Positions 10,546-22,600 of a stretch of 64,000 nucleotides of DNA are shown here, one piece after another. The position numbers and the translations under genes are program-made. Positions within the stretch are counted from its first letter, which is position 1. The number at the start of each line of letters is the position of its first letter. Under the pieces are notes generated by a model, which saw only the letters and a list, made by a program, of their open reading frames with translations, was not told the origin of the DNA and searched no databases. The DNA is taken from the NCBI GenBank assembly GCA_023213395.1, contig CM041465.1, forward strand, positions 196,237,741-196,301,740. Direction: 5' to 3'. Source of the DNA: Cycas panzhihuaensis. Taxonomy: Eukaryota > Cycadophyta.

Positions 10546-13500
10546 CAAAAAAATTTAGGTGCCACTTGATAAAAACCATTAATGAAAGAAGAAATAATAT
10601 GGAAATTCTTCATCATTGTAGATACAAATATCCTTCAATGATGCCTTTGCCCAAATATTTTTATAAAAAATCTCCTCTTAAAGAAATCAATCCACTAGGA
10701 AATGAAGAAAACTTGATTCAAATTTTTCTTGAAGTCCAAAAACAAAAAAATACGAATAAGACATTGATGTGATAAGTCAATTACAAGGAAACCAACTACA
10801 TAACATAGAGACCACAATAGGCATAACACTCTAATACCATTATGAAGCATGTAGAGGAAAGAATGTAAACCACAAGACAAAATACATAAGAAATATCTTG
10901 CTTTAAACTTTAGTTGAAATGTTTCATACACACATCCCTTCTACTTATAAGACCACCACCAATTAACTTAATGAGGGTGCATGAAGAATCAAGAAAAGGT
11001 AAGTAAGTTACAATGAATCATTAATAAGGAACTAAATAATAGTTAGAAAATAATAATTATTTTAATGCTTTTATTTTAACAGGATTATTGTTATTTAGAA
11101 GGGTAGGGGATTTCTTCCCAATTTCTTAAGTTTATTGCATTCTAAGTAATTATCGGTATTTGTTTTGTGGTAAGTACACCAAAGGCCTCTATTTAGATGG
11201 TACATAACCCCTTTCTCTTGTTTCTACTCAATAAGATAAATAACTTTGGAGTCTTAAGGGGTGTCAGTGTAGGTACTAGGCTTGGTCATTATGGACCTCT
11301 TGAATATTGACACTACTAAGGTGAGCTAGTCATATGTCCTATTACTTTAAGTAGGTTTTAAATCTTAAGGATGCTCATGCTTAAGTATAGGGGTTTGGAG
11401 ATCTCAACCCTACATAGATCTTATAAAATTCCAATGCTAAACATTTCTCAATTATATCCATATAGGATATATGATTAAGTTTAAGGACGTTAAGATAATC
11501 TAGAGGTTTGAGGATGTTCGCGAGCAAGTTAAAAAGGAGATCATCTACTAGTGGCCTTTGGTAACTATTGGTGAGGTATTATAAACAATAAATGAAGTGA
11601 TGATTAGACTCTTCTACTTCTTATTTCATAAAGAAAAGGGCTTTTTCCCTAGTCTTGAATATGTGAGCTACATTAAAATAGCTAATTAAAGTGTTAAGAA
11701 GATACTATAAAGAAAAGATGGAGGTATTAGGCAACCTATAAAACTGCTTCTAGGAATGACTTAGCAAGTTTTAGGGAAGATTTTCATCAAAATCTAATCA
11801 TATAAAAGGTAATTTATATAGGCCAAATCTTGAGTTTGGACATGGCTTATGGGATCTTGCCCTACCTCTCCATGGAGCTTTGAGAGTTTTGGTATGATAG
11901 GTGGAAGAGAATACATAAGGACTATTTATAGAAAGGGGTTCCTTTTATAATTTGTGTAGGACCTCCTTAGTAATGAAGAGGAGGAAAAGTGATGAAAAGG
12001 TGGTGGAGGCTATGGATGTACTCTATAAGTAAGATTCCACTAACTTGAAGGGGCTTATGATTAGAAAGCACCCAGATTCAATCGTAGAGGTTGAGATTTA
12101 GGGTTAGGAGTAGGAGGGATAGTATTGGATGATCCCTTATGTGGAAGGTAATTAGCATGAGGATGTGGTAGGGGTTACTATTAGCTAGAGCTAAGTCAGA
12201 CTATATGAGGTCCTATAATAGAAATGTGTTGAGTAGGAGTGATTATCCAAGAGGTGACTCTATGGATATATAAGGTAATTCAAGTAAATGTATTTCCAAA
12301 TATACTTACGTAAGACATGAAGGGCTAAATATAAGGCCCCTTATGTTGTAGGTTGACTCCTCAAACTAGTTAGAGTGTAAAAGTGGCAAAGGGTTACTAA
12401 GAAGAGGGTATGACTCCTAAAGAAGAAGGTTAGTTCTATGAGGGAAAAGATGGTATATAGCTAGTAGGAGCTAATCCCATATATGTAGTCTAGGTAGGAG
12501 AATTGATCAATATGTGAGATGATATAAGCTGAGGGATAAGTCCATGTGATGAAATGATGGACTGACTCCATGGTAGAATGGAGGTGTACCCATGGGAAGG
12601 GACTACCATGGTTATGTAAGGAATGAACAATAAAGTGATCAAGTATATGAGTGGTTTTATGATAAGGCTAGTAGGGTTGAAACCTAAGAGAAAAATAGAA
12701 GTACTAAGAACTAAACTATGAGTAATGGACAACATTGTCACTTGTTATGAGGCTTGCATGATGGGCTATATAATTAAAGGAGGTGAACAGGATCCTATGG
12801 CCTCTATGGGAGCAATCAAGATACATCCATATATGGGAACCCTAATAGCCTAAATTACTCGAAGAATAGATCATAGGTAAGCTACTTTAGCTCTTAGGAT
12901 TAAGATACACTAAGATTGAGCTAGCCCATGCCTAATAAATGCATTATTTCAGATATTGAAATTCTCTCAAGAGTTAGTCTTGAGATAAAATAAGTAAAGC
13001 CTACTCCTAAGATGATTATAAAAGTGAGGAGGCACCAATATAAAGATTAGGTGGTGTGTTAGATCCTAAAGATAGGGGAACAAAAGTGTAAAGGTCTCTA
13101 GGTTAAAGGTCCAAGATCCTAGTTAAATGTTTAGTTATTTTAAAATTGAGAAGTGATTTCTTTTGCACCATCATTAAAGATGGAACAAGAAAGAGATGTA
13201 TAAGATAATAAAAGAGTAAAGGAAATAAACTCTAAATGAGTAGAGGACAATGGAAATGTTATTAAAAGAAGAATCACATTTGGAACCTCCCTAGTAAGGT
13301 TGTTAGGATGTATGCTAAAATTTAAGAAGTTTTAATTCACTAGCCCTCTCATAAAAAGAGAGGTTGTAAAATGTAAGGTATGTTAAGTTGAAAGCCAAAA
13401 GATGTAACTAAAGAGTAAAGGACTTGAAACTAGATGATAATAAAAGCAACAAGGGTGGAAACACGTGTATATGGGCACTTGAAGTAGTTATGCTAACACA

Positions 13501-13692
13501 CAACAACATAAATAATAACATCATGCCCATCATCAACCTAGTCTCAGAAGTTAGATAGGCATACCAATAATCTATGGGAGTCAGGCATAGGTATAGGATC
13601 ATGTACACTCTAACCTACAAGTAGATAAAAGAAGAAATTTAGTGTGTTAAAAGGAAATAAGTAGCATATAGAAAATACATCTATCTACTCCT
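10546..13692. other. Unassigned region, no recognised genes
   Basis: About 3.1 kb. The plus strand is noticeably G- and purine-richer between 11,800 and 12,700 than its surroundings. Short open frames (10536-10772 plus, 12490-12741 minus, 13408-13608 minus) show no domain I recognise. A decayed PBS-like CTCTAATACCA at 10829-10839 hints at another old LTR element. Probably decayed repeat, but I cannot assign it. Confidence 0.4.
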
Positions 13693-13697
13693 CTTTA

Positions 13698-14019
13698 TAT
13701 TAAAAGTTACGTGGTTTGATATCATTAATACATAATAATAAACACATTAAGATTACGATAACCACATATATGACAAATTAAAGAAACATGCACTATAATA
13801 TAAGACAACCCTTTATGGGAAATAATCATCTCTAATTTGAATTATAAGATAATAAACATTATAGTACATGTCAACATATATGTATCTAATCACACATTAG
13901 GATCCACATAGTTGACCGATGTCTTATTACATGAATAAGTATACATACTAAGACCCCATAATGCATATAAGAGGGAAAATTGCCAATTTAATAATCCATG
14001 AACTAAATATTATCTAATA
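13698..14019 (-). repeat. 3' LTR of element B (left copy)
   Basis: Begins TATTAAAAGTTAC and ends TATCTAATA. The expected TG...CA ends are decayed by transitions. It aligns along its length with 15971-16364 except for the microsatellite. TTTGATATCA at 13715-13724 is a PBS-like motif inside the LTR. Confidence 0.82.
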
Positions 14020-14030
14020 CCCCCCCTTTA
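14020..14030 (-). promoter_or_regulatory. Polypurine tract of element B
   Basis: Plus-strand CCCCCCCTTTA directly abuts the left LTR. Its complement is the purine run that primes plus-strand cDNA synthesis in LTR retrotransposons. Confidence 0.75.
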
Positions 14031-15959
14031 ATATTTAATTCATTTGTCATAAAGCTACTTCAAATGTGATGCTAGGTCCATATAAAAGCCAAACATTTGC
14101 TAGAGCACATGGGTAACTAGCTCCTATACTTACTAGTCCTCTAGAATGACCTTCACATACATGATTCACCAATATTTATTTATAAAATGACTTTAAGTTA
14201 CTCTCATTCTATATATTTATAGTTCCTCCTACACCTCAAGGAGAAAATTAAGCTAAAAAACCATAGCCCTATTCACTAAATAATGGAACAAACTTGCATA
14301 AATGGTTATCTAAGCAAAGACATATGACAAAATACCTCTTCTTCTAGGCATAAGTTCCATTTTTTAACTCAGATAATACCCTATAAAATCACTGTTAGAA
14401 CTTTAAGCATTAAAACCTTCCATGAAAATTCTTCAAATCATATTGTGTGACCACTTGAAGCTATGTGAGTTAGCTCTCCAATGTAATAGATAGAACTAAA
14501 TTTTGACTTTATATAAGGAAGATATTCAAGATTTCACAAGCACAAGTACTTTTAAAACCAAAAAAGGTGAAAAATTAAGATTGATCATTTTCTCATTAAC
14601 TCCAAGTCATATCAAATACATCATACGACCTCCTTAAGGGGCTTGGTAGATTCATAGAAAGATTTTAAAGTTATTTAATGTTACTTTATAAAGTTTTATA
14701 ACCTTATAATATTGATTAATAAATTTATAAGTCACATCTTATTCAAATGACCTATGTGGCCTTGGTGAGGGTCTTTTTTATTATAGGTGAGCTTTTATGA
14801 TCATTTGTGATATCTTCCTTCAATTAATAGGTGCCTTAAATGACCTAAATAGTAGATATAACATTCATAAACCATCAACACCCTTCAAAAATGTACCCAA
14901 ACCAAAATAATAATTACTCAACATGTTACAAACTTGCTTAGTGAATTGTCAAACCATCTAATAAGAAACCATTTAGAAAAGGTACATCCAATAGTAGAAC
15001 ATGCCCTATGGTTCAATAAAAATATGTCCCTAACATCATGGGATGTAGTGAAAAGGCAGCTTAACAAAATTAGTCTGTGAAACCATATTTAATGGCCAAA
15101 ATATGAATATACTCCTAGTCCATAGCCTATTTCCTTAACATAGACATTTTTACACTTCCCTCCTTTCTTACTCTATATTAGAAATAAAGGAGTAGTTATC
15201 ATCAATCATCCACGTAGTAACCCAACACTAGAATTAAAATATATTAAACCCCAACTTGCTGATGGGATCCCTCTTAAACTTGTAATCTACATGTTATACA
15301 TATAATTAACTAGTTAATTTTTCATATGCATAGGTTCCCACAAATAATCAACAAGATTTGCTTTATCAAACAACCCTTATAAACTTATGTATTCCTTCAC
15401 TAAGGTAATTCATCTATTTTATCAAAAAACATGTCATAAACCCTCAATAACATGGCTTCCTCATCTCATGATAGATGATATGACATGAGTGGTTCTCCTC
15501 TCCACCTCAACGACTTCAATAGGGTGATTAAGTCTATTCCAAAAGCCTTATTCTTAGATGTATAATAACACTTGTATAGGGACTAGCTAGACATACGTAA
15601 AAATAATCCAAAAATGACTCAATATCTCATGTGACAATATTTATAGGATTTGAATAATTGTAACACTTATGCTCTGGTTGGATTTCTTTCAAGGCTTAGA
15701 CATTAACATGCTCTAGTACATAAACTAACACACTCTTGGGAGATGTACAAGCATGATCTAAGCACATGCATCAATGTTCTGTTTAGGTACCCTACAAAAT
15801 CATATTTCAGTACCTTTCCCACCAACCTACAACAAACTTCACTTTACATAAGATAAACCCCTTCATTCATTATAAATAAGCATACCTAAAATAAGTTATG
15901 AATAACATAGATATGTGGACACACTCATAATCTTATAATCACTTGTGATTAGATAGAAT
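14031..15959. other. Interior of element B, no coding capacity seen
   Basis: About 1.9 kb with stops in all frames and no open frame of at least 60 codons. No gag, protease, RT or integrase motif was found on either strand. Confidence 0.6.
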
Positions 15960-15970
15960 CTCTGATATCA
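15960..15970 (-). promoter_or_regulatory. Primer-binding site of element B (decayed)
   Basis: CTCTGATATCA is one transition away from CTCTGATACCA, the reverse complement of the tRNA-Met 3' end, and abuts the right LTR. Confidence 0.7.
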
Positions 15971-16126
15971 TATTAAAAATTACATAATTTTATATCATTA
16001 ATGGATAATTATATACATATCATGATTACTATAACTACGCACATGACAAATTAATGAAATGTGCACTGTATATAACATAACCCTTTAGGGATAATGATCA
16101 AATCTAATTTGCATTATTAGATAATG

Positions 16127-16207
<81 letters not shown>

Positions 16208-16364
16208 GATGAATATCATCATATAGGTATCTAATTACACATCAAGAACCATATAATTGATTAATCACTTATTACATAAGGAAGTGTGCATATCAAGGTT
16301 CCCTAATGTACATAAGAGGGAAAACTACGAGCTTAATAATTCATGGATTGAACATTATCTAACA
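15971..16364 (-). repeat. 5' LTR of element B (right copy)
   Basis: Begins TATTAAAAATTAC and ends TATCTAACA; the terminal CA is kept at this end. It is 72 bp longer than the left copy, almost entirely because of the TA/CA microsatellite at 16127-16203. Confidence 0.82.
16127..16203. repeat. (TA)n(CA)n compound microsatellite inside an LTR
   Basis: About nine TA units followed by about thirty CA units. The matching place in the left LTR has only a short AT-rich stretch. The tract therefore expanded after element B inserted. Confidence 0.95.
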
Positions 16365-16369
16365 CTTTA

Positions 16370-18955
16370 AAGATGTAAATAACATATAATAAACTCTTAG
16401 AGGCTAAGAGGTCTATTAAGGCATGTGTGCCTGAATTCTATCAAGTCCTAAAGCCCTATTCTATAATTTACTTCCTCTAAGAGGATGCACCTATTCACTC
16501 TCAACTGACCATAAATATCTATGTCATACTAAATTAAGAAAAGTATGGGAAGATTGAAGAGGAGTAAGATATAAAGGAATATGTCTCTAAACTAACAAAC
16601 TACTCATGGGTCAATTAGTAGAGACTCTCTCACTTAGTAACATCTCACACATGAGTGTGGGATGTCTAGGGATGCTTATGTCTAATTATAGATAATATAA
16701 TATCCTTAGAGATAAATAAGAGCAGAATCCATTGCTCTCAATAAGAAGTATGGCAGTCTTTCAACTCTCTTGACTGTACATAGTCAAGATAGTCTCCTAT
16801 AACCTCAATTACTCCAAACATAAAAAAATGATTTGCCTTGTCTTAGGTGCAAGACTATCCATCAATTTATTAAGTCTAGATAAAACTAGCCCCTTCCTTG
16901 GCTTAGTGGGAATTAAGCATTTGGAAAGGGAAAGCAAATAATACAACATAAGAATGCAACCAACATCCACTTTTACTTATACGTAGACAATAAATAACTT
17001 GAGTTATAACTTGAAACATGCAAAATAATGCAAGGAAAAAAAACAAGCAAGGTAATCAAGAAAGTAAATAATAGTCTCATAACCACATGCAACTAAGAGG
17101 TCTTATTAGGTCCTGAAGCACTTTTACACTTAGCTCCCTTTAATAAAAGAAAAAGAAGAAGTTCCTTTTTATCCCTTTATAATGATGTGAGAGGTACAAA
17201 TAAGTGATTGTTCTTGTTTTTTCTAAAATTATTTCATCCATCTCTTTCTTTTCTTATTTTCAAAAATTAAATGCTCTAAAGCTATGAACAAGAGAGAACA
17301 CACAAATAAGAAACTATTATATAAGAAGGTGTTGGGTAAATCCCCTCAACATGCAATATGAAAATGCTTCACGAAAAAGAATTAAATATATATTTAATCA
17401 AAATAACTACTTATACTAAAGTAAAACATTGAATAAAATAACACGAAATAGATCTAATAACTAAAATAAGCAAGAAAGTAAAGGAAGTGAAATGTCTGCT
17501 AAGTTAACTTGTGTATACAAAGTACCTATAGAAGGGACACCTTGAATTTATATCGTAAAAGTGATTTACTCCTTAGAGACATTAGCTTAATATTGAGAAG
17601 AAGAAGGGTAAGATGAGTGTATACCAACCCAAGTAGTGATGAGACAAGAAGATTGGTCCTATAAGATAACCCAAGAAGTTGTTTCTTAGAAAAAACCCAA
17701 ATAAAGAGAGAAAATAGTGAAGAATAAACCAAAGTAAATGAGTCAAAAGGGAGGCAAGCAATACAAATACACTCTATATAATAAGACTCAACAAGAAGTT
17801 CCATAAACCAAACCAACAAGCAAGATCAATAAGAGTCAACACAAATGAACCTAATAATAGATCAAGGCAAGGGCATAAAAAAAAGATAAAAAAAAAGAAA
17901 TGGAAGAACCATAAATGAACCTAGAATAAGCCAATGCAAAAAGAAAATTTGCATAAAGAAAAGGTGGGCAAAGTAATAACAAAAGCTAAAAGATATGTGA
18001 GAGATTTAAGATCAAAAAATGCCATGAATTATAAGGAAAAGAAACAAAATAAATAACTAAGATATTTACAAGGAAAAGCCTTAATAGTCACCACTTACTA
18101 CTAATTTATTGCTAGAATAAACTAGGTGAATTTGTCATAGCTAGACTAGTAAGAGGAATTACAAGAAAAACCAAATGAAGGCACCACCAAAGTTCCTAAA
18201 ATAAGAATCTAGTATAGAGGAAAGGAAGAGAGATATCTTTAAGATTCAATGCCATAAAAGCAACTAACTAAAAAAACTCTATAAAATCTTGCAAATAATG
18301 ACTAAAAGCAAGAGAATCGAAAACCAAAAATCTAGTAGCAAAGGTAAGATGACTAAAAAAATCCAAACCCAATAAGATGATTTGAATAAATAAGCAATTT
18401 TAACAACTGTTTCTTATTGCAAAACCATGAAAGGGATAAAATAGAGTAAAAAAAGACCTAAAAAATTGTAAACTAATTGGATATTAATAAGGGTGCAAGA
18501 GTTAGGTATTTTTAAGGGGTTGAAGCCTTTAGTTGCTACATGATAGAGTATTTAATTTCCAATCATAGGTATCATGTAGGACAAGGGTCAAGGCACAAGT
18601 TGACTATATGATGAATAAATCACATTTGTTAGAATAATTAGAAATAAAAAATAATACCTAGTCACCATGAAGGTTTAGAATTATGGAATGTAAGTATTAA
18701 TAACTTATGCATATACGTTTGCATTTGAGCTAGGAGACCATCCATTCATATGAATGTAGGATTTTCATACCTAGGATAGTTTATGTATTTATATGTGATA
18801 TATGATAGCTTATATTCTTATGATTTATTAAAAAAGAGAGGTTTTATTATGATAAAAGTATGAAATGTTATCTTACTAATAAAATAGTGTAGTATTTCAT
18901 TATGTTTTGAGTATAATGCCTAACTCTAGGTATGAAACTAAAGGGCCTTGATGAT
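16370..18955. other. Unassigned AT-rich region between elements B and Copia-A copy 2
   Basis: About 2.6 kb, A-rich on the plus strand, with no recognised domain. The open frame 17526-17819 (minus, 97 codons) is Leu/Ser-rich and hydrophobic, has no family I recognise, and may be chance. Confidence 0.45.
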
Positions 18956-19096
18956 AAAGGTGAAAAGAGTGGATCTATCCTTCATCTCCATGCACTAAAC
19001 ACAAAGGCAAACATGGGAGCAAGAGAGACTTGAGAGAAAGAAAGTAGCTCTCACAAAATGGGGAGGTAAAGAATGAATCTCCTCCATTGAGCTTTA

Positions 19097-19104
19097 CTTT
19101 TATA
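19097..19104 (-). promoter_or_regulatory. Candidate TATA box in the 3' LTR
   Basis: Minus-strand TATAAAAG (plus CTTTTATA) is a good plant TATA match, about 155 bp from the LTR's 5' end. Transcription is inferred, not shown. Confidence 0.5.
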
Positions 19105-19148
19105 TTGAGAGAGGGAGCATTTGAGTTAGGTGAAATGAAATTACACAT

Positions 19149-19180
19149 AATGCACATGAAAGTGCATTTCACTTAAGTGA
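19149..19180. repeat. Hairpin and 12-bp palindrome in the LTR
   Basis: AATGCAC-ATGAAA-GTGCATT (19149-19168) can form a 7-bp stem. It is followed at once by the perfect palindrome TCACTTAAGTGA (19169-19180). The stem, but not the palindrome, is also present in the diverged LTR at 6432-6742. Confidence 0.7.
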
Positions 19181-19258
19181 TCTAATTTAAAGTTCACTTA
19201 AGACCCTTTTTCGAAATAATCAACTAATGTAATGACCTTATGTCATTAACCCTTTTCA

Positions 19259-19270
19259 ATCTCCCCCTTA
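19259..19270 (-). promoter_or_regulatory. Polypurine tract of Copia-A copy 2
   Basis: Plus-strand ATCTCCCCCTTA, minus-strand TAAGGGGGAGAT, adjoining the 3' LTR. Confidence 0.88.
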
Positions 19271-19506
19271 ATGGTAGAAGGTCATTTCATTCTATTTTAT
19301 TCTATCCTATGAGGTCTTCATTTGAGCCTCTTACAAAGCAAACTAGTATGATACTTTTGTGGGAAACCCTCATGGGGAAGAAAACCCACAAATTTTCTAA
19401 TCTACTGACTGGCTCGCTCAGCTCTTTAAATGTAGCCAGATAGCCAATCAGTACAATAAATTTTGTAGCTGAAATCTACTGAGTCTCCATATACTATTTG
19501 GTCATC

Positions 19507-19660
19507 CCCCATGCCCTTTCGGGTTTTCACAGGTTTCGATTTTTCAAAATAATACAACCCTTATCCTTTCGCATCCACATGGGGTTTTCACGAATGGGAT
19601 AGAGCAGAGACTTACTCTTGTCCTTTCGCGCCCACAAGGGGTTTTCACGAATGAGATAGA
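19507..19660. repeat. Tandem 57-bp repeats in the 3' untranslated part of Copia-A copy 2
   Basis: TCCTTTCGC...GGGGTTTTCACGAATG at 19564 and 19621 gives a 57-bp period. A third, partial unit (CCCTTTCGGGTTTTCACAGG) starts near 19511. They lie between the end of pol and the polypurine tract, and are more GC-rich than the neighbourhood. Confidence 0.7.
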
Positions 19661-19689
19661 GTATGATGGTCCTATTGTCATCTCCTTCA

Positions 19690-20210
19690 ATCAGTCAGAG
19701 ATGGAGGCCCTAAGGCTGAGTTGCTTTCGAAACTGTTCAAACTTCACCCTCTTCAGTGGTTTGGTGAAGATATCGGCCACTTGATCTCATTGCGGGGCAA
19801 GATACTAATTGAATTGTGCCATCATGAACTAGTTCTCTAATCCTGTGGACTTTTGTACTTATATGTTTGGTACGATCATGAAATATAGGATTTTTAGCCA
19901 TCTAGATTGTAGATTGATTATCTACATGTAAGCTAGTAGAACTTGTTTGGGTGGCATTTAATGTATTCAACAATTTTCTAAGCCATATCACCTCCTTGCT
20001 TGTCTTAGAAGCAGCAATGTACTCAGCTTCAGCAGTTGAGTCTGCAACTATCTTTTGCCGTCTGGATCTCCATGATATTGGTGCTGTTCCAAGAAATGTT
20101 ACGCACTGCACGTAGATCTTCCCGTGTCTTTATCTCCAAGTCTCGAGTGCATGTATGCATAAAGTTTAAATTCTGCATTAGGTTCATACAACAGATCATA
20201 TTTGCTAGTC
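19690..20210 (-). pseudogene. Copia RNase H and pol C-terminus (broken)
   Basis: The open segment 19902-20111 reads PISWRSRRQKIVADSTAEAE with EAE intact, then VIWLRKLL and HVDNQSTI, the catalytic Glu and Asp regions of copia RNase H. Further left (19690-19890) come HDRTKHISTKVHRIRELV, a break of one base, then QVADIFTKPLKRVKF, the usual end of copia pol. The first catalytic Asp region at 20120-20160 reads YAYMHSRLGDKDTGRST, with the usual D-x-D-W pattern lost. At least two frame breaks. Confidence 0.92.
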
Positions 20211-21180
20211 GTCTTTAGGTACCTCAACACCCGTATTGCAGCTTGCCAATGATTCTGCTTAGGATTTGTCATGAATCTTGCAAGAATGTCGACAGAGTGT
20301 GCAATGTCTGGCCTTGTGTTGGTAGTATAGATGAGACTACCTACAAGTTGCCTGTAGAGTGTTGCGTCTGCCTCCCTATTGTCACCATCAACTGAGAGCT
20401 TAATATTAGGCTCCATAGGTGTATCCACTAGTCGAGCACCTTCCAACTGAAACTTTGTCAGAAGATCGTTGATATATTTTTCTTGGGAGAGAAAGATTTT
20501 GCCATCCTTTTGAGTTACTTCAATTCCCAAGTAATATTTCATCAACTCGAGGTCAGACAATTCAAAAGTTTTAGCAAGGTCCTTCTTCCACCGGTGACAC
20601 TGCTCACTATTCCTCGTTATGAGCATGTCATCCACAAAGATTAAGAGGTAAGTGACTTTATCATTTTGGCGCTTGATGAATAATGTTGCATCAATATCTT
20701 GATAGTCACAAACCTCATATCCAAGTTGCCTCATTCTTTCAGACAACTTGGTAAACCAAGCACGAGGGGCTTGCTTTAGCCTGCATAAGGACTTTTGAGC
20801 CTACAAACTTTATGCTCCCGATCGAATCTCGTATCCTTCTAACTGAGCCATGTAAATTTCTTCTTTAAGGTCCCCATTGAGAAATGCGGTCTTAACATCG
20901 AGTTGGTGGATTTTCCAACCCTGTTGAGCAGCCAAGGCTATTAGAGTTCTGATTGTAGGCCACTTGGTTGTAGGAGCAAAGATTTCAGTGTAGTGAATGC
21001 CTTCCCTTTGCGTGAATCCTTTTGCTACCAACCTCGCCTTGTCTTTTTCTAGGGTGTCATCTGATCTATACTTGTTTTTGAACACCCATTTATTTTGAAC
21101 TACCTTTCTTCCAAGTGGTAGATCAACAAGCTCCCATGTATCGTTCTTAATAAGAGATTGATACTCTTCGTTCATGGCAT
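20099..21180 (-). pseudogene. Copia reverse transcriptase (frameshifted, catalytic motif intact)
   Basis: Two open segments: 20810-21175 (MNEEYQSLIKNDTWELVDLP, ARLVAKGFTQREGIHYTEIF, TAFLNGDLKEEIYMAQLEG) and 20099-20746 (MSERMRQLGYEVCDYQDID, LLIFVDDMLITRNSEQC, YLGIEVTQKDGKIFLSQEKY, TRPDIAHSVDILARFM). The VDD polymerase motif is intact. A frame break between 20746 and 20815 falls in the SLYGLKQAPRAWF region. This is RVT_2 of copia elements. It shows far fewer changes than copy 1. Confidence 0.95.
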
Positions 21181-21724
21181 TTCTCCAAGTCGCATGCTTT
21201 ACTGACTTCTTGGTACGTTAGGGCTCTTCATTAAGAGCAAGATGCGCTCACCGGTTCAAGCTCAATGGAAAGTGATTCATGCATCCTTGCTCTATGGGCA
21301 CTTCTAGTGCCAGTTTTGCCTACCTCATCTAGTCGCATGTCCTCGTGTGGTGGTAGGCTTCACGAAAACCTCGAGTTGGGAATGAGGTTTTCATTTCCAC
21401 AACCTCTTGATCTTCGCTTTGATCCCGAAAAGGATCATGTGAAATATTTGGCACGGAGGAAGTTGACGATCTTTGGAGAAGATGGGCCGCCCACGGATGT
21501 TGGAGAAGATGATCCTTCTCGCTATGGCTTTGCCTTTGTCAACTTGGTCGCTCACAAATGATGGTCCGGATATGTACACATTGGATTGGAGTCACACTTG
21601 TATCCTCCGAGGCTCTATTGTCGATTCCAAGATTTTAAGCATCTGCTCAAAGATCTCCCCTAAATTTTAGAATCTGGACATCAAATTCAAGAGCATCATT
21701 AAATCGGTATGAAGGCGTCTTGAG
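21181..21724 (-). pseudogene. Linker between integrase and RT of Copia-A copy 2
   Basis: Matches 1241-1690 of copy 1 in position and in pieces (the MLEI-type and Ser-rich linker). Conserved only within the family. The plus-strand open frames 21265-21561 and 21473-21670 are antisense to it. Confidence 0.6.
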
Positions 21725-22600
21725 TCAAGTCCGAGTAATTGATCTTCGCCTCGCAAAGATAACATCTCTAGTGATGATGATTTTGCACTCAAGGTATAAA
21801 AACCTTGTATCCCTTTTTGTCCATAGGGTATCCAACAAAGATGCCTTTGATGGCTCTATCTTAGAGCTTATTTCTATGTTCCTGCAAAATATGAGCATAA
21901 CAAGTAGAGCCAAAAATTCAAGTGCGAGATAGAGGGGTTTGTCCATACCACATTTCATGTGGAGAGAGGCCGAGCTTGGAGGGACTAACAGAGTTGATGC
22001 AATACATGATCGGATAGCCTCAACCCAAAGATAGATAGGGACATTCTTATATACCAGCATAGCACGATCCATATTCATGATGGTCCTGTTCATATGGTCG
22101 GCAACTCCATTTTGCTGGGGTGTACCGCAATGGGTCTGATGTTTGATTCCACGTTGACGTAGGTACGATTCAAACTCATTGGATGTGTACTCGCCACCAT
22201 TGTTAGTCATGAGTATTTTGATCTTGAATCCAGATTCATTTTCCACGTGGGCCTTGAAAGCTTGAAACATAGAAAAAGCTTCATCTTTCTTTGCAAGAAA
22301 AGCAACCCATACTTTCTTGGTAAAATCATCAATGAAAGTAATATAGTACCACATTTGATAGAAGGGATGGGCATAGGACGCATATATCCGAGTGTACAAG
22401 CCGCAAAGGTTGGGTAGATTTCCACGACTACGAGGAAAGGGTTGTCTTTGAGATTTAGCAATAATACATGCTTCACATTTAAAGGGCTTGAGGGGAACTT
22501 AGGCAAACCAGAAGAGTGTCTTGTAGTTCTCTTAAATGATCAATTTTGATATGGCCCATATGAGCATGCCATAGAGTCGCTTGGGACAACTTTTGAGGAG
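21725..22600 (-). pseudogene. Copia integrase (catalytic residues altered)
   Basis: From right to left: LWHAHMGHIKIDHLREL near 22530-22580 and FKCEACIIAKSQRQPF near 22440-22490 (zinc-binding HHCC region), then the core (TFIDDFTKKVWVAFLAKKDE). The second catalytic position is LMTNNGGEYTSNEF, with Asn where the usual TDN has Asp. The third is PQQNGVADHMNRTIMNM, with Asp where AER has Glu. So two of three DDE residues are changed. Frame breaks near 22400 and in the C-terminal part. Confidence 0.92.

Larger units (their letters stand above)
13698..16364 (-). mobile_element. Element B: compact non-autonomous LTR retrotransposon
   Basis: Two direct LTRs (13698-14019 and 15971-16364) bracket 1.95 kb. 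Five-base target duplications CTTTA lie immediately outside (13693-13697 and 16365-16369). A polypurine tract on the minus strand (TAAAGGGGGGG, 14020-14030) adjoins the left LTR, and a PBS-like sequence (CTCTGATATCA, 15960-15970) adjoins the right LTR. So the element runs on the minus strand. The interior has no gag or pol I can recognise. Size and content fit a TRIM-like or internally deleted element moved by proteins of another element. Confidence 0.85.
18961..19258 (-). repeat. 3' LTR of Copia-A copy 2
   Basis: TGAAAAG...CTTTTCA, 298 bp. The only difference from the right LTR that I find is A here (ACTTGAGAGA) against G there (ACTTGGGAGA). Confidence 0.97.

Noticed and set aside
10829-10839. 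PBS-like CTCTAATACCA as evidence for another LTR element
   Set aside because: No paired LTR, polypurine tract or target duplication was found nearby.
11040-13600. Search for a host gene in the G-richer stretch
   Set aside because: No exon-like open frames with splice signals or domains; stops are dense on both strands.
18975-19172. Near-identical 65-codon frames in both LTRs of Copia-A copy 2, which could suggest a small gene
   Set aside because: They are identical because the LTRs are; the frame is absent from the diverged LTR of copy 1.
21265-21932. Plus-strand frames of 65 to 98 codons
   Set aside because: Antisense to the integrase-RT linker and integrase of Copia-A copy 2.
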